A DNA stretch of 64,000 bases from Bin87 sp965204395 (GTDB lineage Bacteria; Chloroflexota; Dehalococcoidia; Lucifugimonadales; UBA3495): the NCBI GenBank assembly GCA_965204395.1, contig OZ241987.1, positions 124,001 to 188,000 on the forward strand, in the 5' to 3' direction. The position numbers were made by a program, and so were the translations under genes. Below the pieces are notes generated by a model. It was not told where the DNA came from, did no database searches, and worked only from the letters and a program-made list of their open reading frames with translations. Every line of letters starts with the position of its first letter. Within the stretch, counting starts at the first letter, position 1. Below, piece after piece: positions 34,649 to 43,979 of the stretch.

Positions 34649-35566
34649 ATGCAGCGGTATTTGGTGCGGCGTATCCTTTTGGCGGTGGTCACCCTGCTCG
34701 CTGTATCGCTGATCATCTTCGTGATGAGTCGCGCGGCAGGAGACCCTCGGCATGTCTACCTCGATGACTACTCCACCCAGGAAGACTGGGACCGGCTGAC
34801 TGAAACCCTGGGACTGGACAAACCCTATTACCACCAGTACGGGATCTTCCTGGGCAGCGCGCTCAAGGGCGACTTCGGCGAATCCATCAAAGAGGGCCGG
34901 CCCTCTATGGACGTGATCATCGAACGCATCCCTGCCACGTTGCAGCTGGGGCTGGCCGCTTTCACTTTCTCCGTAGTAGTGGGAGTGCCTCTGGGGATAC
35001 TTTCGGCGGTGAGACGGGGAACATTCCTCGATATGGCCGGCAAAGTGATCGCATTGATCGGCCAGTCCGCGCCCGTATTCTGGCTGGGGCTGATGCTGGT
35101 GTTCCTGTTTGCGGTGCGACTGGATTGGCTCCCACCCTACGGGAGGCAGGAGATAGCCAGCATCGTTCTCCCTGCCGTCGCGTTGGGTTGGTTCTATGCA
35201 GCGGCGAACCTGCGGTTGCTTAGATCCGCCATGCTCAACGTGCTGGACTCTGAGTACGTCAAGTTGGCCCGTGCCAAGGGGGTGTCCAACAACGTTGTTA
35301 TCTGGAAACACTCGTTGCGCAACGCTTTGATCCCGGTGTTGACCTTCGCTGGAATCACGTTGGGCAGCCTCGTAACCGGTTCGCTGGTGGTGGAAACCGT
35401 ATTCGCCTGGCCTGGACTTGGCCAACTGGCGATTCAGGCCTTGGCCGGCAACGACTATCCGCTGCTGCAGGCCGTGGTGATCGTGTTCACTCTGATGTAT
35501 GTCTCAGCGGCCTTGTTGGTGGACATTATGTATGCGTACATTGATCCCAGGATCAGGTACGCCTAG
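34649..35566 (+). CDS. Oligopeptide-type ABC transporter permease (DppB/OppB type)
   Basis: This 305-aa protein starts with MQRYLVRRILLAVVTLLAVS and has the family's N-terminal region with the LGLDKPYYHQYGIFL signature and about six membrane helices. The cytoplasmic EAA loop (EYVKLARAKGVSNNVVIWKH), which docks onto the ATPases, lies at about 208-227. The end YAYIDPRIRY is typical. The ribosome binding site GGAGGG lies 8 bases before the ATG. It forms the transmembrane pore together with the next gene product. Confidence 0.95.
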   Translation: MQRYLVRRILLAVVTLLAVSLIIFVMSRAAGDPRHVYLDDYSTQEDWDRLTETLGLDKPYYHQYGIFLGSALKGDFGESIKEGRPSMDVIIERIPATLQLGLAAFTFSVVVGVPLGILSAVRRGTFLDMAGKVIALIGQSAPVFWLGLMLVFLFAVRLDWLPPYGRQEIASIVLPAVALGWFYAAANLRLLRSAMLNVLDSEYVKLARAKGVSNNVVIWKHSLRNALIPVLTFAGITLGSLVTGSLVVETVFAWPGLGQLAIQALAGNDYPLLQAVVIVFTLMYVSAALLVDIMYAYIDPRIRYA

Positions 35567-35580
35567 GGGAGGGAAGCATC

Positions 35581-36480
35581 GTGGCAGCAGACGCAACTCT
35601 GGTCGTTCAGCCGTCGCCGATACCTGTCCGTATTGCCAGGAGGGCCTGGCAATTCCGGCGGTGGCCATTGATTCCAATGTTCATCCTGGCCGTTTTCATC
35701 GTCACGGGTATATTTGCTCCGCTCATTGCTCCCCACGACCCGGAGCGCGGCGGGCTACGTGAACGCAATCTCCCGCCGGCGTGGGAGGAAGGCGGCACCA
35801 CCAAATTCCTGCTGGGAACCGATCACCTGGGCCGCGACATGCTGAGCCGCGTCATCTTCGGCGCACGCATCTCATTGGTGGTCTGCGCAGTAACCCTCGG
35901 CGTGGGCATGGGCATCGGCGTCGCCAGCGGCATGGCCGCCGGATGGTACGGGGGCTGGATCGACGAGTTCCTCATGCGGATCGTGGACATCAAGCTCGCC
36001 ATACCAACCATTTTGTTAGCGTTGGTGTTGGTATTAGCGTTGGGTCAATCGTTCTTAATTATCGTGGTGGTTCTCGCCATCGCGGTCTGGCCTCGCTTCG
36101 CCAGAAACGTGCGAGGCGAGGTGCTGCAACTGAAAACCATGGACTTCGTGGCGTTGGCCCAGGTGGCCGGCGCATCGACGCCTCGAATTTTGTTCATCCA
36201 CATTTTCCCGGGTCTAATCAACACCCTCATCGTGCTGGCGACCCTGGAGATCGGCATCGTGATCCTTCTGGAATCCACCCTCAGCTTCTTGGGCGCGGGC
36301 GTTCCGCCGCCAACACCGGCGTGGGGATCTATGGTCTCCGACGGCCGCGACCGGCTGGCGGTAGCGTGGTGGATCTCCACCATGCCCGGTTTGGCCATCA
36401 TGCTCACGGTGTTGTCAATGAACCTGTTTGGCGACTGGCTCAGGGACCGTTTGGACCCCCGTTTGAGGCAATTGGGATAA
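35581..36480 (+). CDS. Oligopeptide-type ABC transporter permease (DppC/OppC type)
   Basis: This 299-aa protein starts at a GTG after GGGGAGGGAAGC and lies 14 bases after the first permease. It has the family N-terminal part (IAPHDPE; FLLGTDHLGRDMLSRVIFGAR), six predicted helices and the EAA loop (MDFVALAQVAGASTPRILF). The SFLGAGVPPPTPAWGSM motif and the end DWLRDRLDPRLR are characteristic. It pairs with the DppB-type subunit. Confidence 0.95.
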   Translation: MAADATLVVQPSPIPVRIARRAWQFRRWPLIPMFILAVFIVTGIFAPLIAPHDPERGGLRERNLPPAWEEGGTTKFLLGTDHLGRDMLSRVIFGARISLVVCAVTLGVGMGIGVASGMAAGWYGGWIDEFLMRIVDIKLAIPTILLALVLVLALGQSFLIIVVVLAIAVWPRFARNVRGEVLQLKTMDFVALAQVAGASTPRILFIHIFPGLINTLIVLATLEIGIVILLESTLSFLGAGVPPPTPAWGSMVSDGRDRLAVAWWISTMPGLAIMLTVLSMNLFGDWLRDRLDPRLRQLG

Positions 36481-36541
36481 CCCTTCCCGGTAGCAAACCA
36501 GGATAACTCTGAAATGCCCACACGCATGAACAGGCGGAAGA

Positions 36542-37534
36542 ATGAGTACCAATGCTGCAATAAATGAAAACCCGGTTGTGTTGCAGGTCGACGGACTGAA
36601 GACCTATTTCTCAACCCGGTGGGGCACCGTCAAAGCGGTCGATGGCGTCAGCTTCGATCTGAGGAAAGGCGAGACACTGGGCATCGTAGGGGAGTCGGGT
36701 TCGGGGAAATCCGTCACCATGCTGTCAGTGATGCGCCTGATCCCCACCCCTCCCGGCGAAATCGTTGACGGACGCATCCTGCTGGAAGGACAGGACTTGG
36801 TGCCTCTGTCCGACAAGGAAATGAGCGAAATCCGCGGCAGTCAGATCGCGCTGATCATCCAGGACCCGATGACTTCTCTCAACCCCGTATTCTCCATCGG
36901 CAATCAGGTAGGCGAGGCCATCAAGATCCACCAGGACATCCCAAAGCGCACGGTGGTTCAACAGGTCTTGGACGTACTCAGGAAGGTCAACATCCCCGCT
37001 GCTGAAACCCGGGTCAGGGACTACCCCCACCAGATGAGCGGCGGCATGCGCCAGCGCGTGGTGGGCGCCATCGGCATATCCTGCGAACCAATGGTGTTGA
37101 TCGCCGACGAGCCCACCACGTCCCTCGACGTCACCATCCAGGCGCAGTACCTCAAACTCCTGAAGGAACTCCAGGAAGCTTCCGACATCGCCCTCATTTT
37201 CATCACCCACGACTTCGGCATCGTCGCCAAGATGTGCGACCGCGTCGCCGTGATGTACGCGGGCAAGATCGTGGAAATGGGCGACGTCCGGTCGATATTC
37301 AACAACCCGTCTCATCCCTATACCGAGGCGTTGCTGTCGTCGGTACCCAAGCTCGAAGAGGACGTCGATCGGTTGTACTCCATTGAAGGCCAACCTCCGA
37401 CGCTTCACGACTTGCCCCCCGGCTGCCCGTTCGCGCCCCGGTGTCAATATGTAATGGAAAAATGTTCCCAGGTCTATCCGCCCGAGTTCAACGTAACGGA
37501 TGGACACCACGCGGCTTGCTGGAGGCTCGAATGA
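36542..37534 (+). CDS. Oligopeptide-type ABC transporter ATPase (DppD/OppD type)
   Basis: This 330-aa protein has Walker A GESGSGKS (about residue 50), Q-loop LIIQDPMTSLNP, signature MSGGMRQRV, Walker B VLIADEPTTSLD and switch histidine FITHDFG. The C-terminal oligopeptide-transporter extension carries the cysteine pattern CPFAPRC … C … C. Start ATG follows GCGGAAGA. The gene overlaps the next by the ATGA tetranucleotide, so both ATPases are translationally coupled. Confidence 0.96.
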   Translation: MSTNAAINENPVVLQVDGLKTYFSTRWGTVKAVDGVSFDLRKGETLGIVGESGSGKSVTMLSVMRLIPTPPGEIVDGRILLEGQDLVPLSDKEMSEIRGSQIALIIQDPMTSLNPVFSIGNQVGEAIKIHQDIPKRTVVQQVLDVLRKVNIPAAETRVRDYPHQMSGGMRQRVVGAIGISCEPMVLIADEPTTSLDVTIQAQYLKLLKELQEASDIALIFITHDFGIVAKMCDRVAVMYAGKIVEMGDVRSIFNNPSHPYTEALLSSVPKLEEDVDRLYSIEGQPPTLHDLPPGCPFAPRCQYVMEKCSQVYPPEFNVTDGHHAACWRLE

Positions 37535-38544
37535 CCACGTTGGATGCCAGGCCGATCGCGGACACTAATCATAACAATAACGAGGTTCTGCTGGAGGCCG
37601 AAGGCCTGAAAAAATACTTCCCGGTCACCAAGGGCCTGCTGATCTCCAAAACCACCGGGTACATCAAAGCGGTGGACGGGGTGTCTTTCCAGATCCGCGC
37701 CGGCGAAACCCTCGGCATCGTGGGAGAGTCTGGATGCGGGAAGAGCACCACGGCCAAGATGCTGCTGCAGCTCGAAGAACCCACGGAAGGAATCATCCGC
37801 TACCAGGGCAAGACTATCCATGATGCCACCTCCGAAGAACGCCGGGCCTACCGCAGTTCCGTCCAGGCGGTCTTCCAGGACCCCTGGAGCTCACTGAACC
37901 CCAGGATGCGCGTCCGGGATCTCATCGCGGAGCCCATGGTCATCAACCTGGACCTCAGCAGGCGGGAGATGCAGGACCGCGTCGCCAAACTGCTGGAGGA
38001 CGTCGGCCTGAGTGGCTATCACGCCAACCTGTACCCCCATGAGTTCAGCGGCGGGCAGCGTCAGCGTTTGGCCATTGCCCGGGCGTTGTCGGTGGAGCCA
38101 CGCGTAATAGTGCTCGACGAGCCCGTCTCGGCTCTGGACGTTTCAATTCGCGCCCAGATAATGAACCTGCTCAAAGACCTCCAAACCGAATACAACGTCA
38201 GCTACCTGTTGATCGCCCACCACCTCGCCACCGTCCGGTACATGTGTGACTGGGTAGCCGTGATGTATCTCGGGCAAATCGTCGAGTTCGGTCCGACTCG
38301 CGAGCTATTCGACAACGCATCGCATCCCTACACCAAGGCGCTGATGAACGCGGCGCTGCCCTCGCACCCGGACATCGAGCAGGAGGAAATGATCCTCACC
38401 GGCGAGGTTCCATCGCCGTTGAACCCGCCCGAAGGATGCCGCTTCCATCCCCGCTGCCCGTTCGTCATCGACCAGTGTTCCACCGTCGTTCCCCACGTAA
38501 CCGAACTGGTGCCCGGACACGTGGTGTCCTGCCACCTCTACTGA
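37531..38544 (+). CDS. Oligopeptide-type ABC transporter ATPase (DppF/OppF type)
   Basis: This 337-aa protein starts at the ATG inside the ATGA overlap and is preceded by TGGAGGCTC; the frame is open further upstream, but that part lies in the preceding gene. It has Walker A GESGCGKST, AVFQDPWSSLNPRMRV, signature FSGGQRQRL, Walker B VIVLDEPVSALD, H-switch LIAHHLA, and the C-terminal CRFHPRCPF cysteine region. It forms the heterodimeric motor with the DppD-type subunit and ends the operon. Confidence 0.96.
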   Translation: MTTLDARPIADTNHNNNEVLLEAEGLKKYFPVTKGLLISKTTGYIKAVDGVSFQIRAGETLGIVGESGCGKSTTAKMLLQLEEPTEGIIRYQGKTIHDATSEERRAYRSSVQAVFQDPWSSLNPRMRVRDLIAEPMVINLDLSRREMQDRVAKLLEDVGLSGYHANLYPHEFSGGQRQRLAIARALSVEPRVIVLDEPVSALDVSIRAQIMNLLKDLQTEYNVSYLLIAHHLATVRYMCDWVAVMYLGQIVEFGPTRELFDNASHPYTKALMNAALPSHPDIEQEEMILTGEVPSPLNPPEGCRFHPRCPFVIDQCSTVVPHVTELVPGHVVSCHLY

Positions 38545-38589
38545 TCGTTGGCGTCCGGGAAACCGACCCGTAACCATCCACCGACCTGA

Positions 38590-38657
38590 CCGGCAACGAT
38601 TCCTGGAGCGTGAGTACCAGAGTACTCGCTAGTCATAGGAATCGTTAGCCGGTTTTT
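38590..38657 (+). terminator. Rho-independent terminator of ABC importer operon
   Basis: A long hairpin has outer arms CCGGCAACGATTCCT and AGGAATCGTTAGCCGG (one bulge) and an inner stem around GAGTAC/GTACTC, and is followed by TTTTT at 38653-38657. It lies 46 bases after the last ATPase gene. It overlaps the final codons of the convergent methyltransferase gene, so the two genes share these bases. Confidence 0.85.
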
Positions 38658-39462
38658 CGGCTACGAATAGTCCCCAACCTATTTTCCGCGCGTTCGCGGA
38701 GTCGACCCAAAACGACAGCGACTCGACGGTACTATCGATGATCTCGGCTCCAATCCGTGGCAGCAGCGCGTCCCGTTGCTCCACCAACCGGTCACGCACC
38801 CAGGCGTACGAACGACCAACGTATCGCGACCAGTCCTCCTCCCATACGATGGTCAGACCGAGACCGGACAGCGCGACTCGGTAGTCTTCAAAATCCCACA
38901 TATCCGGCGATTTGACCCGGTCGTAAATCCTAGCCCGGTCCTCGTCCGGTGTGTCCCTCGCAACTGTGATGTCGGTAAATATCAAACTGCCCTGAGCCTT
39001 CAGAACCCGCCGGCATTCACTCAGCACCGCTGTTTTGTCCGCCGCGTGCAGAAAAGCCTCCTGGCTCCAAACCACGTCGTATGACGCGTCGGCATACTGC
39101 AATCGGTGAAAGTCTCCGTACTCGAAGGCCAGCAGGTGATCGAGGTTCGCCTCACGACTCCGGCTGCGGGCCAGTTCCAATTCCTTTTGGCTTATGTTAA
39201 CGCCGGTCACCTGACAACCAAAATTGGCCGCCAGGTAGCGCGCCGTCGATCCATACCCGCACCCCAGGTCGAGCACCCCCACCCCCGGTTCCAACCGAAC
39301 CGCGTTCGCCATGATTTCGTTGGTGTGCTCCATCGCCTCCGGATGCGGGCATTCTTGGCTGCACGGCACACCCAGGTGCAGGTTGTCGCCCCAGATCGTC
39401 CGGTAAATCTCGTCCGCCGGGCCGTCGTAATAAGCTTGGGTCGTGGACACTACGGACGCCAC
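38629..39462 (-). CDS. SAM-dependent methyltransferase, sarcosine/dimethylglycine type
   Basis: This protein of about 277 aa has motif I VLDLGCGYGSTARYLA and the substrate-side features DVVWSQEAFLHAADK, FTDI and YYDGPADEIYRTIWG-DNLHLG. Together these closely resemble sarcosine/dimethylglycine N-methyltransferases of glycine betaine synthesis. The GTG at 39462 is chosen because GAGGG lies 8 bases upstream; the frame continues to a TTG at 39483. No partner glycine methyltransferase gene lies next to it, so a related small-molecule methylation is equally possible. Convergent with the ABC operon, divergent from the SnoaL-like gene. Confidence 0.75.
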   Translation of the reverse strand: MASVVSTTQAYYDGPADEIYRTIWGDNLHLGVPCSQECPHPEAMEHTNEIMANAVRLEPGVGVLDLGCGYGSTARYLAANFGCQVTGVNISQKELELARSRSREANLDHLLAFEYGDFHRLQYADASYDVVWSQEAFLHAADKTAVLSECRRVLKAQGSLIFTDITVARDTPDEDRARIYDRVKSPDMWDFEDYRVALSGLGLTIVWEEDWSRYVGRSYAWVRDRLVEQRDALLPRIGAEIIDSTVESLSFWVDSANARKIGWGLFVAEKPANDSYD

Positions 39463-39605
39463 ATTTCTGTCCCTCAAAAGCAAGTCCCCCGTGATGGTTT
39501 TGGAGCCGGATTGAATCCCCAGCGCGCCATATTCGTCCCCGCGACATGTATATTATGGGCAATCGGCCATTCGGGTCAGCCTACCCCTACGGAGGAGCGA
39601 GGGCA

Positions 39606-40070
39606 ATGAGTCTGGAAGACATCGAACGCAGGCTTCGCGCCTTGGAAGACGTGGAGGAGATCAAGCGCCTCAAAGCCCGCTATTGCGCCTACTGCGACGA
39701 CAACTATGACGCGGATAGCATCGCCAGCCTGTTCATCGAAGATGCAGTGTGGGACGGGGGCATGCGTGGTAAAGCCGAAGGGCGTGCAGCAATCCGGGAA
39801 TTCTTTGTCAACGCTCCCAACAGATTGCCCTTCGCCATCCACATGGTCATGAACCCCATCATCGAAGTGAACGGGGACACCGCCACCGGCATCTGGTACC
39901 TATTCCAGCCATGCACCTACGCCGACGGCGATCAAGCAGTGTGGGGCTCGGCTAGATACGACGAGGAATACGTCCGAGTCGATGGCGTATGGATGTTCAA
40001 ACACCTGAAGCTTACGTCCCATTTCTGGACCCCATTCGACCAGGGATGGGTCGAAGCCCAGTTTGTATAG
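39606..40070 (+). CDS. SnoaL-like (NTF2-fold) protein
   Basis: This 154-aa protein begins MSLEDIERRLRALEDVEEIKRLKARYCAYCDD, a typical start of bacterial SnoaL_4-type proteins, followed by DSIASLFIEDAVWDGG and EGRAAIREFF. GAGGAGCGAGG precedes the ATG at 39606, so the longer open frame is not used. The fold is a small alpha+beta barrel used by isomerases, dehydratases and ring-hydroxylating dioxygenase subunits. It lies 10 bases before the SDR gene, and the two probably act in one pathway. Confidence 0.85.
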   Translation: MSLEDIERRLRALEDVEEIKRLKARYCAYCDDNYDADSIASLFIEDAVWDGGMRGKAEGRAAIREFFVNAPNRLPFAIHMVMNPIIEVNGDTATGIWYLFQPCTYADGDQAVWGSARYDEEYVRVDGVWMFKHLKLTSHFWTPFDQGWVEAQFV

Positions 40071-40080
40071 GAGTGCCCCA

Positions 40081-40857
40081 ATGGGTCAAATGGATGGAAT
40101 GGTCGCAATCGTTACCGGGGCCAGCCGGGGCCTCGGTAGGGCCGTAGCCAAAGAGTTCGCCAGCGAAGGCGCCAGCGTCGTTATCTGCGCTCGCAGCCAG
40201 TCCCCCACCGGCTTGGCCGGCACGCTCCAGGACACTGCCAACGACATCCGGGACGCCGGCGGCGACGTTTTGGCCGTTGACTGCGACGTAACCGATGAGT
40301 CGCAAGTCAATGACATGGTCCGCCAGGCGATTGAACGTTACGGCAAAATCGACGCGCTGTTTAACAACGCTGGCGCCATGGTACTCGGCGAGACCATCCT
40401 GGACATCGACGCCCCTCGCTGGGAACAACTCATGCGAATCAACGTCAACGGCCCCTACCTGTGCAGCCGCGCCGTGCTCCCGACCATGATGGCGCAGCGA
40501 CGGGGCAGCATCATCAACATCGGTTCCCGCATGGCAACCGACCCGGCGCAGGGCGGCGGCGTCCTATACAGCGCCAGCAAAGCCGCCGTCCACATGTTCA
40601 GCTACTGCCTTGCCGACGAAGTGCGGGACTACAACATCGCCGTCAACATCCTCAGCCCCGGCGGGCTGCGCAGCGAAGGTTCCGCCGCCATCCCCTGGAC
40701 CCAGCGCGATTGGCACGAACGGGTAGACCCCAGCGCCATCGGTCCTCTCGCGGTCTTCCTCGCGTTGCAGGACGCCAGCACCTTCACCGGTCAATTGGCG
40801 TCCCGGTTCGAATTTGGCGTTACCTGGGGTCCAGGCATCCCGCAGCCTACCGCCTGA
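40081..40857 (+). CDS. Short-chain dehydrogenase/reductase
   Basis: This 258-aa classical SDR has the NAD(P)-binding TGASRGLG motif (residues 12-19), NNAGAM, and the catalytic set S149 (NIGSR), Y163 and K167 (YSASK). AGGAGTG precedes the ATG at 40081. It oxidises or reduces a hydroxyl or keto group; the substrate cannot be told. It appears to form a two-gene unit with the upstream SnoaL-like gene. Confidence 0.93.
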   Translation: MGQMDGMVAIVTGASRGLGRAVAKEFASEGASVVICARSQSPTGLAGTLQDTANDIRDAGGDVLAVDCDVTDESQVNDMVRQAIERYGKIDALFNNAGAMVLGETILDIDAPRWEQLMRINVNGPYLCSRAVLPTMMAQRRGSIINIGSRMATDPAQGGGVLYSASKAAVHMFSYCLADEVRDYNIAVNILSPGGLRSEGSAAIPWTQRDWHERVDPSAIGPLAVFLALQDASTFTGQLASRFEFGVTWGPGIPQPTA

Positions 40858-40915
40858 TACCAGCCCACGCTCCGCGCCGCAGGGCCATTCGATTATTGCT
40901 CGGCAGATAGGTAGT

Positions 40916-40948
40916 CCGCTCATCCTGAGCCTGTCGAAGGACGAGCGG
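40916..40948 (+). repeat. Interspersed repeat (copy 2) with hairpin
   Basis: CCGCTCATCCTGAGCCTGTC continues as GAAGGACGAGCGG and forms an imperfect stem (CCGCTC-TCCT against AGGA-GAGCGG). The core matches the copy at 6025-6049 with one mismatch. It lies between the SDR and epimerase genes and might also act as a terminator. Confidence 0.65.
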
Positions 40949-41144
40949 ACGGTGATCCAAAAAACGTTTTGGCGTTGTTCATTGCTTCCAGTTGAAATAA
41001 TCGACAGGCCTTGGCCCGCGCTGCCGCCGTCTTGTATTCAGCGTAGCGGGAACGCATACTTGCCGAGCGCGGCATGTATCATGCGATAGACAATCAGTGA
41101 TCCGCACTAACGGTTCGAATCGCATCAATTTCAGGGGGATGGGT

Positions 41145-42125
41145 ATGGCAATCTTGGTAACCGGCGGCGTCGGTTTTGTCGGCGCAAATATCGTCAAGAA
41201 CTTGGCCCAACGAGGGCACGATGTGGTCAGCCTCGACGTTCTGCCCACCGACGATTTGATGGCAAATTTTCTCGGGGAGTTGTCCGGTCGGGTTCAGTTC
41301 ATCAACGGGAGCATCCTCGATGTGCCCACCCTGGACGCCATACGATCCGAGCATGACATCCAGAAGGTCGTCCACGCCGCCGTATTCACGGTGAACCGCA
41401 CCGATCTGGAGACCGCCCGCAGCAAGGACATCCTGGACATCAACCTCGAGGGCACCGGCAACCTGCTGGAGTTTGCGCGCCTCGCCGGCGTCGGGCGGTT
41501 CGTGTACATCAGCTCCGGCGCCGCCTACGGCCTCACTCGCGATCCGGACCAAACTTACAACGAAGACGACGCGCCCCAACCTAGCAATCTGTACGGCATC
41601 ACCAAGTTCGCCAGCGAGTTGCTGACGCGACGTTATGGTGAGTTGCACGGATTTGAAACCGTGAGTCTGCGCCTCAGCACTCCCTACGGCCCAATGGAAC
41701 GCGTCACCGGCCATCGCGGCAACATGTCAACCCCGTACCAATGGACGGGCCAACTGCTCCGGGGCGAACCCATCGAAACCAACGACTCCGACCACGGCCG
41801 CGACTACACGTACGTTCTGGACACCGCCGATGCCGTTTCCACGGTTGTTGACGCCGAACGCCTTCCCCACGATCTGTACAACGTGACCAACGGAATGCCG
41901 GTTACGGAAGGCCAGATCCAACGCACCCTATCCGAACTGTTCCCCGAAACTCAACTGGTGCCACCCGCTGCGCCCGACCCGGGTGCAAGCTCCCTGGGTC
42001 CGACGCGAGGACCGCTGTCCGGTTACCGCCTGTGGCATGACTTGGGATGGACGCCGCAATACGATCTGGCGGCAGGGTTGACCCACTACGTCCAATGGCG
42101 CCGGGAGTCAGAGTTCCTGGATTAG
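41145..42125 (+). CDS. NAD-dependent epimerase/dehydratase (extended SDR)
   Basis: This 326-aa protein has the Rossmann motif TGGVGFVGANIVKNL at the N-terminus, LDVL at the end of strand 2, and the catalytic YGITK (YxxxK) in the middle, preceded by FVYISSGAAYG. The C-terminal substrate domain shows GRDYTYVLDTADAV. The ATG at 41145 follows CAGGGGGATGG. Such enzymes act on nucleotide sugars or on related hydroxy-carbonyl compounds; the catabolic neighbourhood does not favour one. Confidence 0.92.
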   Translation: MAILVTGGVGFVGANIVKNLAQRGHDVVSLDVLPTDDLMANFLGELSGRVQFINGSILDVPTLDAIRSEHDIQKVVHAAVFTVNRTDLETARSKDILDINLEGTGNLLEFARLAGVGRFVYISSGAAYGLTRDPDQTYNEDDAPQPSNLYGITKFASELLTRRYGELHGFETVSLRLSTPYGPMERVTGHRGNMSTPYQWTGQLLRGEPIETNDSDHGRDYTYVLDTADAVSTVVDAERLPHDLYNVTNGMPVTEGQIQRTLSELFPETQLVPPAAPDPGASSLGPTRGPLSGYRLWHDLGWTPQYDLAAGLTHYVQWRRESEFLD

Positions 42126-42191
42126 CGAGCGTCTAGTAGCGTTCCAAGCAGTTATTCCAGTGCGCAGCGCTTGCGCAGGGAGGAATCGACC

Positions 42192-43676
42192 GTGCTGAAG
42201 TCTAAAACTGGTCTGGGCGCCATGACCGGCGAGCGGTATATCTCCAGCCTCCGCGACGGTCGCGAGGTCTGGCTGGATGGTGCCAAAGTCCAGGACGTTC
42301 CCAGACATCCCGCGTTATCCGGCATGGTCCACGAACTGGCCCGCATCTACGACCTCCAACACTCGGACCGGTACCGGGACGAAATGACATTCGTCTCGCC
42401 CGACACCGGCAACCGGTGCAGCCTGTCGTGGCTCCTGCCCCGCCGCGCCGAAGACCTCAAGCGCCAGCGGCGCAACAGCGAAATCTGGAACGAGGAATCC
42501 TGGGGTCAACTCGGCCGTAGCCCCGACATCCTCGCGCCCCACATCATCAGCCTCGTCGCCATCCGAGACGCCCTCGGCCAGGTGAAACACCCCAAGTGCG
42601 ACTTCGCGGAGAACATCACCAACTACCACCGCTACTGCATGGAAAACGACCTGTTCCTCACCCATGCTCTCGGCGACCCCCAGGTGGACCGCAGCCAGCA
42701 GCCCCAGAACGAGACCCGCGCCGACGGCGAAACCGAAGTCGCACTACACGTTGTCGAAGAAACCAACGAGGGAGTCATCGTCCACGGGGCGAAGCAACTC
42801 GCCACCGCCGCACCCATCAGCAACGAGACCTACGTATCGTTGTCAGCCACCTTTATGCGCCGTTCCGACCCACGGTTCATACTCGCTTTCGCCATCCCCA
42901 CCGACGCGCCTGGTATGAAAATTCTCTGCCGGGAACCCGTGTCGCAATGGGTGGGCAGCTACGGCCATCCCCTCGGTGCAGCCTACGACGAGCAGGACGC
43001 AATGCTGTTTTTTGACCACGTCCTGGTGCCGTGGGATCGGATTTTCATGCTCTACGACTCCGGCCCGTTGCTGCAACGCCTGGGCTCCGAGGCCAACTTC
43101 CGCGGGTGGAGCAATCTGTGTCGCATTCACCAACGCATGAAGCTCATGACCGCCGTCGCCACCCTCATCGCCGAATCCATCGGTGTGATCGAATACCGCG
43201 AGGTGGCCGCCAAGCTGGGCGAAATGGCGATGCACACCGAAATGTGGCGGCACGCCATGGACGGAGTAGAGCACAACGCCTACCCGGCAGACAACGGTCT
43301 GATGTCGTTGGGATCAACCTCCGGCATGAACATCTACTTCGCGCAGATGTCGGCTCGCATGGTGGAACTGCTGCGGGAAATCTCCGGCTCAGGCATGATC
43401 ATGCAGCCCAGCGAGGCCGATCTCGCCAACTCCGAACTGAGGCCTTACCTGAATCGGTACATGCCGGGCAAAGGCGTTGGCGTGGAGTACAAATCCCGCC
43501 TGTTCCGCTTGGCACACGACCTCGCCGTATCATCCTTCGGCATGCGCCAGGAAATCTACGAATACTGGCACGGCGGCGATCCCAACCGCAACCGCATCAA
43601 CCTCCTGCGCAACTACGACCAATCGGACATCACCGATCGCATCAAAGCGCTCATTGCCCAACCGCTCCGATCATAA
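42192..43676 (+). CDS. 4-hydroxyphenylacetate 3-hydroxylase (HpaB) family protein
   Basis: This 494-aa protein begins MLKSKTGLGAMTGERYISSL and contains HpaB-family blocks: the N-terminal domain (GREVWLDGAKVQDV), the flavin-binding middle (ITNYHRYCMENDLFLTHALGDPQVDRS), and the C-terminal helical part (RMKLMTAVATLIAESIGV; GSGMIMQPSEADL). The GTG at 42192 is preceded by AGGGAGGAA. Members hydroxylate phenols with FADH2, or act as related dehydratases or monooxygenases. No reductase partner gene (HpaC type) lies next to it. Close to SDR, epimerase and extradiol-dioxygenase-like genes, it suggests aromatic catabolism. Confidence 0.88.
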   Translation: MLKSKTGLGAMTGERYISSLRDGREVWLDGAKVQDVPRHPALSGMVHELARIYDLQHSDRYRDEMTFVSPDTGNRCSLSWLLPRRAEDLKRQRRNSEIWNEESWGQLGRSPDILAPHIISLVAIRDALGQVKHPKCDFAENITNYHRYCMENDLFLTHALGDPQVDRSQQPQNETRADGETEVALHVVEETNEGVIVHGAKQLATAAPISNETYVSLSATFMRRSDPRFILAFAIPTDAPGMKILCREPVSQWVGSYGHPLGAAYDEQDAMLFFDHVLVPWDRIFMLYDSGPLLQRLGSEANFRGWSNLCRIHQRMKLMTAVATLIAESIGVIEYREVAAKLGEMAMHTEMWRHAMDGVEHNAYPADNGLMSLGSTSGMNIYFAQMSARMVELLREISGSGMIMQPSEADLANSELRPYLNRYMPGKGVGVEYKSRLFRLAHDLAVSSFGMRQEIYEYWHGGDPNRNRINLLRNYDQSDITDRIKALIAQPLRS

Positions 43677-43979
43677 AACACCATCGACCTCCGGGGTGAA
43701 CCAAAATAACGGCGGTGAACTCCGAGGGTTGACCGTGGCCCGGCTGCGGGGTTGATTGTCCCGCCGTTAGCCAAGCACCTATCTTGTTCCAGTTATTTGA
43801 AGCGAAAACGGGCTGCCGCCCGTATCATTAATTGAAGCCTTCGTTATCGCGCCGGCGGGCTACGGGCGCACCATAATTCGCAATACTGAACTTGCCGGGC
43901 TCGATACCCCTGCACTCGGGCCACGGCCCCGATACGCCGGAACCAGCCGTGGATTCATATACCACTCGGAGATATACCC
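43677..43979. other. Intergenic region before STAS gene
   Basis: These 303 bases contain a small hairpin ACGGGC-TGCC-GCCCGT at 43808-43823, which could end the HpaB-like transcript although it lies 130 bases after the stop codon. No gene was seen. GGAGATA precedes the STAS start codon. Confidence 0.35.

Noticed and set aside
34301..35425. 374-codon minus-strand frame opposite the permease gene
   Set aside because: Antisense to a typical DppB-type permease; the translation is Q/H/R-rich and has no domain.
41100..41125. tRNA-like T-loop motif (GGTTCGAATC)
   Set aside because: No cloverleaf can be completed; it lies just upstream of the epimerase ribosome binding site.
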